Shown piece after piece: positions 24,618 through 32,105 of a stretch of 42,902 nt of DNA. Below the pieces are notes generated by a model. The model saw only the letters and a list, made by a program, of their open reading frames with translations, made no database searches and was not told the DNA's origin. Both the position numbers and the translations under genes were made by a program. The stretch covers positions 1 through 42,902 of the forward strand of contig CANJQN010000035.1 in the NCBI GenBank assembly GCA_947476465.1, written 5' to 3'. Origin of the DNA: Comamonadaceae bacterium. GTDB lineage: Bacteria; Pseudomonadota; Gammaproteobacteria; Burkholderiales; Burkholderiaceae_C. The number at the start of each line of letters is the position of its first letter. The stretch's first letter is position 1.

Positions 24618-25985
24618 TTATGCCTTCGCGGTGTCGGCGGCACGGATCTTCGCCTCGAACTCGTGACGGAAGTGCTTGATCATGGCGCGCACCGGCATGG
24701 CCGCCGCGTCGCCGAGCGCGCAGATGGTGCGGCCCTGGATGTTGTCGGCCACCGAGTTGAGCAGGTCCAGGTCGGCGGGTTTGCCATGGCCGTGCTGGAT
24801 ACGCTCGATCACGCGCCACATCCAACCGGTGCCTTCGCGGCAGGGGGTGCACTGGCCGCACGATTCGTGCATGTAGAAGTACGACAGGCGCAGCAGCGAT
24901 TCGACCATGTCGCGGGTTTCGTCCATCACGATCACGGCGCCCGAGCCAAGCATGGAGCCGGCCTTGGCGATGGCGTCGTAGTCCATCGTGCAATTCATCA
25001 TGACGTCGGCCGGCAGCACCGGTGCCGACGAGCCGCCGGGGATCACGGCCTTGAGCTTGCGGCCGCCACGCACGCCGCCGGCGAGCTCCAGCAGCTTCGC
25101 AAAGGGCGTGCCCAGCGGAATCTCGTAGTTGCCCGGCAGCTCGACGTCGCCGGAGATCGAGAAGATCTTGGTGCCGCCATTATTGGGCTTGCCGCATTCG
25201 AGGTAGGCCTGGCCGCCGTTGCGGATGATCCAGGGCACCGCCGCGAAGGTCTCGGTGTTGTTGATGGTGGTGGGCTTGCCGTACAGGCCGAAGCTGGCCG
25301 GGAACGGCGGCTTGAAGCGCGGCTGGCCCTTCTTGCCTTCGAGCGATTCGAGCAGCGCGGTTTCTTCGCCGCAGATGTAGGCGCCGAAGCCGTGGTACGC
25401 ATGCAGCTGGAAACTGAAGTTTGAGCCCAGGATGTTGTTGCCCAGCAGGCCTGCCGCGCGGGCCTCTTCCAGCGCCTCTTCGAAGCGCTCGTAGGTCTGG
25501 AAGATCTCGCCGTGGATGTAGTTGTAGCCAACGTTGATGCCCATCGCGTAGGCCGCGATGATCATGCCTTCGATGACGATGTGCGGGTTGTACTGCAGGA
25601 TGTCGCGGTCCTTGCAGGTGCCCGGTTCGCCCTCGTCGGAGTTGCACACCAGGTACTTTTGCCCCGGGAACTGGCGGGGCATGAAGCTCCACTTGAGGCC
25701 CGAGGGAAAGCCCGCGCCGCCTCGGCCGCGCAGGGCCGATTCCTTGACGGTGGCGATCACCTGGTCTTGCGTCAGGCCCACCGCGCCGGTCTCCGGATGC
25801 GGCGCCGCACCGTCCTTGCCGAGGATCTTGCGCAGGGCCGAATAGCCGCCGCGCGCCTCGTAATCTTTCAGGCGCCAGTTGATGCCGTCCAGGCCCGCAT
25901 AGATCTGCGGGTTGATGTGGCGGCCGTGAAAGCAGGTCTGCACGCCGGTCGCCTGGAACTGGTCCAGCACTTGTTGTGCGTTCAT
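24618..25985 (-). CDS. nuoF: NADH-quinone oxidoreductase subunit F (NADH/FMN binding)
   Basis: A 455-residue catalytic subunit that oxidises NADH and passes electrons through FMN to cluster N3. The glycine-rich NADH site is GRGGAGFPSGLKWSF; the FMN site includes CNSDEGEPGTCKDRDI. Cluster N3 ligands are in ESCGQCTPCREGTGW with a fourth Cys downstream near TICALG. Usual length. Its ATG overlaps the nuoE stop (ATGA). Confidence 0.98.
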   Translation of the reverse strand: MNAQQVLDQFQATGVQTCFHGRHINPQIYAGLDGINWRLKDYEARGGYSALRKILGKDGAAPHPETGAVGLTQDQVIATVKESALRGRGGAGFPSGLKWSFMPRQFPGQKYLVCNSDEGEPGTCKDRDILQYNPHIVIEGMIIAAYAMGINVGYNYIHGEIFQTYERFEEALEEARAAGLLGNNILGSNFSFQLHAYHGFGAYICGEETALLESLEGKKGQPRFKPPFPASFGLYGKPTTINNTETFAAVPWIIRNGGQAYLECGKPNNGGTKIFSISGDVELPGNYEIPLGTPFAKLLELAGGVRGGRKLKAVIPGGSSAPVLPADVMMNCTMDYDAIAKAGSMLGSGAVIVMDETRDMVESLLRLSYFYMHESCGQCTPCREGTGWMWRVIERIQHGHGKPADLDLLNSVADNIQGRTICALGDAAAMPVRAMIKHFRHEFEAKIRAADTAKA

Positions 25986-26563
25986 TGTTCTTTACCCCCA
26001 CGCTCGCGCACTTCGTGTCGCTCGCTGCCCCCCGAGGGGGCCCTCGCGCCTTCGGGCGGCCGTGCGGCGCTCATTTCCCCCGCCTTGCGAAGGCCTTCGA
26101 CCAGCTGGTCGAGCTTGTCGTTGCTCATGAAGCTGCACATGGTGCGGTCGTTGACCAGCAACACCGGCGCGTCGGCGCAGGCGCCCAGACACTCAGACTG
26201 CTGCAGCGTGAACACGCCGTCGGCGGTGGTCTCGCCCATCGCTACGCCCAGGCGCTGCTCCAGGTGGTGCAGCGCATGCTGGCCGCCGCGCAGCTGGCAC
26301 GGCAGGTTGGTGCAGACATTGAGCTTGAAACGGCCGACCGTCTGCTGGTTGTACATGTTGTAGAAGGTCGTGACCTCATGCACCGCGATCGCGGGCATGC
26401 CCAGGTGGTCGGCGATCGCCTGCTCGCTGTGCAGGGTCACATGGCCCTGCTCGTGCTGCACGATGGCCAGGCAGGCCATCACGGCCGACTGCTTCTGGTC
26501 GGCGGGGTACTTCGCGACCTCACGATCGAACCGCGCGCGCGTCGCTTCGGTGATTTCAGCCAA
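25982..26563 (-). CDS. nuoE: NADH-quinone oxidoreductase subunit E with repeat-derived C-terminal tail
   Basis: A 193-residue thioredoxin-fold subunit with 2Fe-2S cluster N1a. Ligands are CTNLPC and ECLGAC (Cx4C ... Cx3C). The start is a TTG at 26563 giving MAEITEATRARFDREVAKYP, with GGAG 7 nt upstream; the nearby ATG at 26570 is out of frame and stops after four codons. The conserved fold ends near residue 161; the last 30 residues (ARPPEGARAPSGG and a charged end) are read from a dispersed GC-rich repeat and are foreign to the family. The usual length is about 160-170. Confidence 0.95.
   Translation of the reverse strand: MAEITEATRARFDREVAKYPADQKQSAVMACLAIVQHEQGHVTLHSEQAIADHLGMPAIAVHEVTTFYNMYNQQTVGRFKLNVCTNLPCQLRGGQHALHHLEQRLGVAMGETTADGVFTLQQSECLGACADAPVLLVNDRTMCSFMSNDKLDQLVEGLRKAGEMSAARPPEGARAPSGGSERHEVRERGGKEQ
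26000..26080. repeat. GC-rich repeat copy overlapping the 3' end of nuoE
   Basis: Contains CACTTCGTGTCGCTCGCTGC, then CCCCCCGAGGGGG, then GCGCCTTCGGGCGGCC. Same block order as the copies at 21197-21285 and 26590-26690. It encodes the NuoE tail. Confidence 0.75.
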
Positions 26564-26589
26564 TTCGCATCTCCATTGCGGGTAGTTCT

Positions 26590-26690
26590 TGGGCCAACGC
26601 GGAACCGACTTTGCCGGGCCGCCAGTGGCGCCCCCTTGAGGGGGAGGCGGCTACACGGAGTGAGCCGCTTCGGGGGTGGGCCATGTTCAT
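26590..26690. repeat. GC-rich repeat copy, nuoD-nuoE gap
   Basis: The minus strand reads CACTCCGTGTAGCCGCCTCC, then CCCTCAAGGGGGCGCCACTG, then GCGGCCCGGC. It fills most of the 123-bp gap between nuoE and nuoD and can form a strong hairpin around CCCCCTCAAGGGGG. Confidence 0.75.
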
Positions 26691-27940
26691 CGATCGATCT
26701 CTCCGAAGACGATGTCCATGGTGCCGATGATGGCCACGGCGTCGGCAATCATGTGGCCGCGGCCCATCTCGTCCAACGCGGCCAGATGGGGAAAGCCGGG
26801 CGCGCGGATCTTCAGGCGGTACGGCTTGTTGGCGCCGTCGCTCACGATGTAGATGCCGAATTCGCCCTTGGGGTGCTCCACCGCGGCATAGGCCTCGCCC
26901 TCGGGCACACGCATGCCCTCGGTGAAGAGCTTGAAGTGGTGGATCAGCTCCTCCATGTTGGCCTTCATGGACTCGCGGTCGGGCGGGGCCACCTTGTGGT
27001 TGTCGGTGATCACCGGGCCGGGGTTGACGCGCAGCCAGTCGACGCACTGCTTGATGATGCGGTTTGACTCGCGCATCTCCTGCACGCGCACCAGGTAGCG
27101 GTCGTAGCAGTCGCCCGTCTTGCCCACGGGGATGTCGAAATCCATGTGCTCATAGACCTCGTAGGGCTGCTTCTTGCGCAGGTCCCAGGCAATGCCCGAG
27201 CCGCGCAGCATGGGGCCGGTGAAGCCCAGGTTCAGGGCGCGCTCGGGTGTGACCACACCGATGCCCACGGTGCGCTGCTTCCAGATGCGGTTGTCGGTGA
27301 GCAGGGTCTCGTACTCGTCGACGTAATGCGGAAAGCGCTGGGTGAAGCTTTCGACGAAGTCGAGCAGCGTGCCGCTGCGGGTATCGTTCAGGCGCTTGAT
27401 CGAGCGCTCGTTGCGGATCTTGTTGGCCTTGTACTGCGGCATGCTGTCGGGCAGGTCACGGTAGACGCCGCCCGGGCGGAAGTAGGCCGCGTGCATGCGC
27501 GCCCCGGACACGGCCTCGTACATGTCGAACAGGTCTTCCCGCTCGCGAAAGCAGTAGATCAGCATGTTCATCGCGCCGCAGTCCAGGCCGTGCGCGCCCA
27601 GCCACAGCAGGTGGTTCAGCAGGCGCGTGATCTCGGAGAACATGACGCGGATGTACTGAGCGCGGATCGGCACCTCGACGCCCATCAGCTTCTCGATGGC
27701 CATGCAGTAGGCGTGCTCGTTGCACATCATGGAGACGTAGTCCAGCCGGTCCATGTAGGGCAGCGCCTGGAGGTAGGTCTTGGTCTCGGCCAGCTTCTCG
27801 GTGGCGCGATGCAACAGGCCGATGTGCGGGTCGGCGCGCTGGATCACTTCGCCGTCGAGCTCGAGCACCAGACGCAGCACGCCGTGCGCGGCGGGGTGCT
27901 GGGGGCCAAAGTTCAGGGTGTAGTTTTTAATCTCGGCCAT
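26687..27940 (-). CDS. nuoD: NADH-quinone oxidoreductase subunit D
   Basis: A 417-residue 49-kDa-type subunit lining the quinone site, related to hydrogenase large subunits. Seen: FGPQHPAAHGVLRLVLELDGE near the N-terminus, HIGLLHRATEKLAE, YVSMMCNEHAYC, and the RGSGIAWDLRKKQPYE region. The start at 27940 gives MAEIKNYTLNFGPQHPA; a start 60 bp upstream would read through a palindromic repeat and is rejected. Confidence 0.97.
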   Translation of the reverse strand: MAEIKNYTLNFGPQHPAAHGVLRLVLELDGEVIQRADPHIGLLHRATEKLAETKTYLQALPYMDRLDYVSMMCNEHAYCMAIEKLMGVEVPIRAQYIRVMFSEITRLLNHLLWLGAHGLDCGAMNMLIYCFREREDLFDMYEAVSGARMHAAYFRPGGVYRDLPDSMPQYKANKIRNERSIKRLNDTRSGTLLDFVESFTQRFPHYVDEYETLLTDNRIWKQRTVGIGVVTPERALNLGFTGPMLRGSGIAWDLRKKQPYEVYEHMDFDIPVGKTGDCYDRYLVRVQEMRESNRIIKQCVDWLRVNPGPVITDNHKVAPPDRESMKANMEELIHHFKLFTEGMRVPEGEAYAAVEHPKGEFGIYIVSDGANKPYRLKIRAPGFPHLAALDEMGRGHMIADAVAIIGTMDIVFGEIDR

Positions 27941-27948
27941 GCAAGGTA

Positions 27949-28031
27949 CCGTTCGGGCTGAGCCTGTCGAAGCCGCGCATACCCTTCGACCCTTCGTCAA
28001 GCTCAGGACAGGCCAAGCTCAGGGCGAACGG
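27949..28031. repeat. Rearranged palindromic repeat in the nuoC-nuoD gap
   Basis: Begins CCGTTCGGGCTGAGCCTGTC as in nuoG and ends AAGCTCAGGGCGAACGG. The centre is scrambled by extra CTTCGACCCTTCGTC and CTCAGGACAGG segments. It occupies most of the 114-bp gap upstream of nuoD and would place a stable hairpin in the nuo mRNA just before the nuoD start. Confidence 0.9.
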
Positions 28032-28054
28032 GCAGGGTTGGTGCATGAAGGGCA

Positions 28055-28678
28055 TCATTTGAGCCCTCCATAATTTTCTTCGCGGATGATCCGCGGCGTG
28101 ATCTCGCGCGGCTCGATCGACACGGGCTGGTAGATCACGCGCTGGCGTTCGGGGTCGTAGCGCATCTCGACATGGCCGGACACCGGGAAATCCTTGCGGA
28201 AAGGGTGGCCGATGAAGCCGTAGTCGGTGAGGATGCGGCGCAGGTCGTCGTGGCCTTCGAAGACGATGCCGTACAGATCGAAGGCCTCGCGCTCGAACCA
28301 GTTGGCGGCGCCCCACAGGGTGTTGATCGAGTCGACCACCGGCAGGTCGTCGTCGGCCAGGAAGACCTTCAGGCGCACGCGCTGGTTCAGGCTGACCGAC
28401 AGCAGGTGCACGGCGACGGCAAAGCGCGGGCCATCCCAGCCGCCATTGCCGTAGTCGGCGTAGTCCAGGCCGCACAGGTCGATCATCTGCTCGAACTGGC
28501 AGCCGGGCGCGTCGCGCAGCATCCGCGCGGCGTTGATGTAGTCGGCCGGCGACACGGTGACGGTGACCTCACCCAGACGCAGGTCGACGCGCTTGGCCAG
28601 GGGGCCCAGCGCGTCGGCAATGGTGGTCTGAAGGGCTTGCGGGTCAACAGCGAAGGCGGTGGTCGTCATCGAGGTCAT
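28055..28678 (-). CDS. nuoC: NADH-quinone oxidoreductase subunit C
   Basis: A 207-residue 30-kDa-type subunit of the hydrophilic arm. The signature ANWFEREAFDLYGIVFEGHDDLRRILTD is followed by GHPFRKDFPVSGHVEMRYD; it has no cofactor. The first ATG at 28678 overlaps the nuoB stop (ATGA); a second ATG three codons later would give MTTTAFAVDP. Separate from nuoD, unlike the NuoCD fusion of E. coli. Confidence 0.97.
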   Translation of the reverse strand: MTSMTTTAFAVDPQALQTTIADALGPLAKRVDLRLGEVTVTVSPADYINAARMLRDAPGCQFEQMIDLCGLDYADYGNGGWDGPRFAVAVHLLSVSLNQRVRLKVFLADDDLPVVDSINTLWGAANWFEREAFDLYGIVFEGHDDLRRILTDYGFIGHPFRKDFPVSGHVEMRYDPERQRVIYQPVSIEPREITPRIIREENYGGLK

Positions 28679-29154
28679 GCCCGGGCGATGGTTTGGGTGC
28701 GGCGGATCTTCTGCTGCAGCTGGATGATTCCGTACAGGAGGGCCTCGGCGGTGGGGGGGCAGCCGGGCACGTACACGTCAACCGGCACGATGCGGTCGCA
28801 GCCGCGCACCACCGAATAGCTGTAGTGGTAGTAGCCGCCGCCATTGGCGCAGCTGCCCATGGACAGCACCCAGCGCGGCTCGGGCATCTGGTCGTAGACC
28901 TTGCGCAGGGCCGGCGCCATCTTGTTGCACAGGGTGCCGGCCACGATCATGAGGTCGGACTGGCGGGGGCTGGGGCGAAACAGCATGCCGAAGCGGTCGA
29001 TGTCGTAGCGGGCGGCGCCCGCGTGCATCATTTCCACCGCGCAGCAGGCCAGGCCGAACGTCATCGGCCACAGCGAGCCGGTCTTGGCCCAGTTGATCAC
29101 CGAGTCCACGGTCGTGGTTACGATGCCCTTGTCGAGAATGCCGTCGTTTGCCAT
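28675..29154 (-). CDS. nuoB: NADH-quinone oxidoreductase subunit B (cluster N2)
   Basis: A 159-residue subunit holding the 4Fe-4S cluster N2 that reduces quinone. Ligands: the adjacent Cys pair in GLACCAVEMM, SMGSCANGGG and VPGCPPTAEAL. The start at 29154 gives MANDGILDKGIV. Longer open frame upstream has no support. Overlaps nuoC by four bases. Confidence 0.98.
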   Translation of the reverse strand: MANDGILDKGIVTTTVDSVINWAKTGSLWPMTFGLACCAVEMMHAGAARYDIDRFGMLFRPSPRQSDLMIVAGTLCNKMAPALRKVYDQMPEPRWVLSMGSCANGGGYYHYSYSVVRGCDRIVPVDVYVPGCPPTAEALLYGIIQLQQKIRRTQTIARA

Positions 29155-29210
29155 TTCAGATTCCTTGAGCCTTGGGATGCCGGGCTCTCGGCAGGGCCGG
29201 TGCCGGGGGT

Positions 29211-29582
29211 TTATTCCCAGTCGAGCGCGCCCTTTTTCCACTCGTAGATGAACCCCACCACGAGGATCGCCAGGAAAACCATCATCGACCAGAAGCCCAC
29301 CGGCCCGATTTCCTTGAGGGCCACAGCCCAGGGAAACAGGAAGGCAATTTCCAGGTCGAACAGGATAAACAAGATGGCGACGAGGTAGTAGCGCACGTCG
29401 AACTTCATGCGTGCGTCCTCGAAGGCCTCGAACCCGCACTCATAGGGGGAGTTCTTGGCGGCATCGGGCTTGTTGACGCCGATGCCGGTGGACAGGGCCC
29501 AGCCCAGAACCTGGGGCACCACACCGACCGCAATGCCCACCAGGATGAACAGGAGGACGGGAAGGTACTGGTCTAGATTCAT
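29211..29582 (-). CDS. nuoA: NADH-quinone oxidoreductase subunit A
   Basis: A 123-residue three-helix membrane subunit. Conserved: NSPYECGFEAFEDARMKFDVRYYLVAILFILFDLEIAFLFPW, which includes the loop Cys facing the quinone cavity. First gene of the nuo operon. The promoter is not obvious: the 105 bp upstream up to the tRNA gene contain three tandem hairpins, so nuo may be transcribed from further upstream. Confidence 0.97.
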   Translation of the reverse strand: MNLDQYLPVLLFILVGIAVGVVPQVLGWALSTGIGVNKPDAAKNSPYECGFEAFEDARMKFDVRYYLVAILFILFDLEIAFLFPWAVALKEIGPVGFWSMMVFLAILVVGFIYEWKKGALDWE

Positions 29583-29607
29583 CTTGGACTCTGGTCAGAT
29601 TTCACAG

Positions 29608-29682
29608 GCCGCCGCAAGCGGCGGCCCGTTTTGCCGCCGCGTGCGGCGGCCTGTTTTGCCGCCGCGTGCGGCGGCCTGTTTT
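29608..29682. repeat. Three tandem 25-bp hairpin units between tRNA-Leu and nuoA
   Basis: Units 29608-29632, 29633-29657 and 29658-29682 each consist of GCCGCCGC, a 2-base loop and GCGGCGGC, then CCGTTTT or CTGTTTT. Read on the + strand each resembles an intrinsic terminator; on the - strand, in which the tRNA and nuo genes are read, the stems are followed by A-runs instead. The array begins 5 bp from the tRNA 3' end. Confidence 0.95.
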
Positions 29683-29687
29683 CATAC

Positions 29688-29772
29688 TGGTGCCGTCGGC
29701 GAGACTCGAACTCGCACAGCTTTCGCCACTACCCCCTCAAGATAGCGTGTCTACCAATTTCACCACGACGGC
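29688..29772 (-). tRNA. tRNA-Leu (anticodon GAG)
   Basis: The minus strand folds as a class II tRNA of 85 nt. The acceptor stem GCCGTCG pairs with CGACGGC followed by an encoded ACCA end. The D arm holds AATTGGTA. The anticodon stem CTATC/GGTAG encloses the loop TTGAGGG with anticodon GAG. A long variable arm (GGCGAAAGCT region) and a T arm with GTTCGAGTC follow. It reads CUC/CUU leucine codons. It lies between secG and nuoA on the same strand. Confidence 0.97.
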
Positions 29773-29844
29773 GGTCATGCGGCGCTCGGAAGGCGTGAGG
29801 CATCTTTAGAATCACCCGCCGAACAGCCATAGAGTTTACCCTGA

Positions 29845-29874
29845 AACACTTGGGCTTCCTCTGGGAGGAAGCCG
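29845..29874. terminator. Hairpin downstream of secG
   Basis: GGCTTCCT and AGGAAGCC form an 8-bp stem with a 5-base loop, 13-34 bp after the secG stop on the - strand. There is no T-run after it in the - direction, so it may be an mRNA-stabilising or processing hairpin before tRNA-Leu rather than a true terminator. Confidence 0.4.
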
Positions 29875-29882
29875 AAAAATGA

Positions 29883-30302
29883 TCAGCGCGAAGGGATCTG
29901 CGCAGCGCCCGAAGCCGGGGACGCGGGCGGCACAGCCGCAGCCGGTGCACTGGCGGCAGCGGGCGCGGCGGTGCCCGGGATCTGGGCCGCGCCAGTGGGC
30001 GGCGCAACCGGTGCCGCCGGGACCACCGCGTTCTCGAGCACGCTGCCCGACGTGGCGGGACGCGAGGCCGTACCGAAGTAGGCCAGGCCCATCGTGCAGA
30101 TGAAGAACACGGTTGCCAGGACAGCGGTGGTGCGCGAGAGGAAGTTGGCACTTCCGCTGGCGCCGAACAGGCTGCCCGAAGTGCCGCTGCCAAAGGCCGC
30201 GCCCATGTCGGCACCCTTGCCGTGCTGAACGAGGATGAGCCCGATCATGGCCAGCGCAGAGAGCAGCTGGACGGTCAGGATCACGGTGAACAGGACATTC
30301 AT
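29883..30302 (-). CDS. secG: Preprotein translocase subunit SecG
   Basis: A 139-residue inner-membrane component of the SecYEG channel with two helices: VLFTVILTVQLLSALAMIGLILVQ and TAVLATVFFICTMGLAYFG. The signature between them is QHGKGADMGAAFGSG. The last 60 residues are an Ala/Pro-rich tail, common in betaproteobacterial SecG. The start at 30302 gives MNVLFTVIL with GGAG 9 nt upstream. It lies 27 bp after tpiA. Confidence 0.96.
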   Translation of the reverse strand: MNVLFTVILTVQLLSALAMIGLILVQHGKGADMGAAFGSGTSGSLFGASGSANFLSRTTAVLATVFFICTMGLAYFGTASRPATSGSVLENAVVPAAPVAPPTGAAQIPGTAAPAAASAPAAAVPPASPASGAAQIPSR

Positions 30303-30329
30303 GTCTCTCAACTCCAAAAGGAAAATGCT

Positions 30330-31103
30330 TCAGGCCACCGCGTGGCTGGCCGCTACGATGATCTGCAGGAAATCAGCCGCGTTGAGCGACGCGCCGCCGA
30401 TCAGGCCGCCGTCGATGTCCGGCTGTGCGAGCAGCGTGGCGGCATTGCCCGCGTTCATGCTGCCGCCATACAGGATGTTGACGCGCGCGCTGTGGGCAGT
30501 GGCGGCCTTGAGCTGGGCCCGCAGAACGGCATGCACCTGCTGCGCCATCTCGGGGGTGGCGGTCTTGCCGGAGCCGATCGCCCAGACCGGTTCGTAGGCC
30601 ACCGCGATCTCGCTGATGCAATGGCCGTTGGTGTGGATCACCGCGGCCAGCTGGCGCTTGACCACTTCCTCGGTGCGGCCGGCTTCGCGCTCGGTCAGGG
30701 TCTCGCCGACGCAGACGATGGGCGTGATCCCTGCGGCCAGGGCGGCCTTGGCCTTGTCGGCCACCAGCGCATCGCCCTCACCGTGGTACTGGCGGCGCTC
30801 TGAGTGGCCGACGATGGCATAGCGCGCACCGAAGTCCTTGAGCATGCGCGCCGACACCTCGCCGGTGTAGGCGCCCTGCGCGTGCGCCGAGACATCCTGC
30901 GCACCGAGCTCGAGCGTGCTGCCTTGGCGCAGCACCTGCACCTGCGCCAGGTAGGGCGCCGGCACGCAGACAGCGGCCAGGCAACTCGCGCCGCGCAGGC
31001 CGGTGACGATGGCGCGCACCAGGGCGTCGTTGGCCTCTATGCCGCCGTTCATCTTCCAGTTGCCGGCGATAAGCTTTTTCTTGTCTTGCGTACGGTCTTG
31101 CAT
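30330..31103 (-). CDS. tpiA: Triose-phosphate isomerase
   Basis: A 257-residue TIM-barrel enzyme interconverting dihydroxyacetone phosphate and glyceraldehyde 3-phosphate. Active-site residues: Lys in GNWKMNGG, His in VGHSERR, Glu in AYEPVWAIGSGKTA, and the phosphate loop LYGGSMNAGN. The start at 31103 gives MQDRTQDKKKLIAGNWKMN, 5 bp after the quinone oxidoreductase. A longer open frame upstream overlaps that gene and is spurious. Confidence 0.98.
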   Translation of the reverse strand: MQDRTQDKKKLIAGNWKMNGGIEANDALVRAIVTGLRGASCLAAVCVPAPYLAQVQVLRQGSTLELGAQDVSAHAQGAYTGEVSARMLKDFGARYAIVGHSERRQYHGEGDALVADKAKAALAAGITPIVCVGETLTEREAGRTEEVVKRQLAAVIHTNGHCISEIAVAYEPVWAIGSGKTATPEMAQQVHAVLRAQLKAATAHSARVNILYGGSMNAGNAATLLAQPDIDGGLIGGASLNAADFLQIIVAASHAVA

Positions 31104-31108
31104 GGGCC

Positions 31109-32095
31109 TCACCAGGTCAGCACGATCTTGCCGATGTGCTGGTTGGATTCCATCAGGGCATGGGCGGCGGCCGCTTGCGCGGCCGGGAAGGTGCCGTGGA
31201 TCACGGGCCGGATGGCACCGCTTTCGATCAGCGGCCAGACCTTGGCGCGCAGCGCCTGCGCAATGGCGGCCTTGAAGGCCACCGGACGCGGGCGCAGCGT
31301 CGAGCCGGTGATCCGCAGCCGGCGGCGAAGCACCAGGCCGGCGTTGAATTCGGCCTTGGTTCCGCCTTGCACTGCGATGATGACCAGCCGGCCGTCCTCG
31401 GCCAGGCACTCGATCTCGCGGGCGACGTAGCTGCCGGCCACCATGTCCAGAATGACGTTGACGCCGGCGCCCTGGGTGAGGGTCTTGGCCAGCGCCGAAA
31501 AATCTTGCGTGCGGTAGTTGATCGCGTGGTCGGCGCCCAGCTTCAGGCAGGCCTGGCACTTGTCGTCGCTGCCGGCGGTGGCAATGACGGTGGCGCCCAG
31601 GGCCTTGGCCATCTGGATGGCCGTGACACCAATGCCGCTGGTGCCGCCCTGCACCAGCAGGGTCTCGCCGGCGGTGAGCTCGGCGCGGTCGAAGACGTTG
31701 CTCCAGACGGTGAAGAAGGTCTCGGGCAGCGAAGCCGCCTCGACGTCGGTCAAGCCCAAAGGAGCCGGCAGGCACTGACCCACCGGCGCCACGCAGTACT
31801 GCGCGTAGCCGCCGCCAGCGACCAGCGCGCAGACGCGGTCGCCCACCCGAAAGCCCGCGGCGGCCAGCGCCTGGGCATCGCCAGCGACGACCTCGCCCGC
31901 GACTTCCAGGCCGGGAATGTCCGACGCGCCCGGGGGCACCGGGTAGTTGCCGGTGCGCTGAAGCACATCGGGGCGGTTGATGCCGCTGGCCGACACGCGG
32001 ATCAACAGTTCGCCCGGGCCGGGCACCGGCTGTTCGCGCTCGGCCAGGCGCAGCACCTCGGGGGCGCCGGGTTGGCTGATTTCTACGACTTGCAC
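31109..32095 (-). CDS. NAD(P)H quinone oxidoreductase, PIG3-like MDR family
   Basis: A 328-residue zinc-free medium-chain dehydrogenase/reductase. The nucleotide site is LLVQGGTSGIGVTAIQMAKA; the N-terminus QVVEISQPGAPEVLRL and the SGINRPDVLQRTGNYPVP stretch are characteristic of the PIG3/TP53I3 subgroup. The zinc-ligand residues of alcohol dehydrogenases are absent. Translation begins at GTG (32095), 10 bp after the pnp stop. The physiological quinone substrate is unknown. Confidence 0.92.
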   Translation of the reverse strand: MQVVEISQPGAPEVLRLAEREQPVPGPGELLIRVSASGINRPDVLQRTGNYPVPPGASDIPGLEVAGEVVAGDAQALAAAGFRVGDRVCALVAGGGYAQYCVAPVGQCLPAPLGLTDVEAASLPETFFTVWSNVFDRAELTAGETLLVQGGTSGIGVTAIQMAKALGATVIATAGSDDKCQACLKLGADHAINYRTQDFSALAKTLTQGAGVNVILDMVAGSYVAREIECLAEDGRLVIIAVQGGTKAEFNAGLVLRRRLRITGSTLRPRPVAFKAAIAQALRAKVWPLIESGAIRPVIHGTFPAAQAAAAHALMESNQHIGKIVLTW

Positions 32096-32105
32096 GTAGG
32101 GGCGA

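Noticed and set aside
26561..26570. Frameshift or pseudogene at the nuoE start
   Set aside because: The rest of nuoE is intact with all cluster ligands, and the TTG has a well-spaced GGAG.
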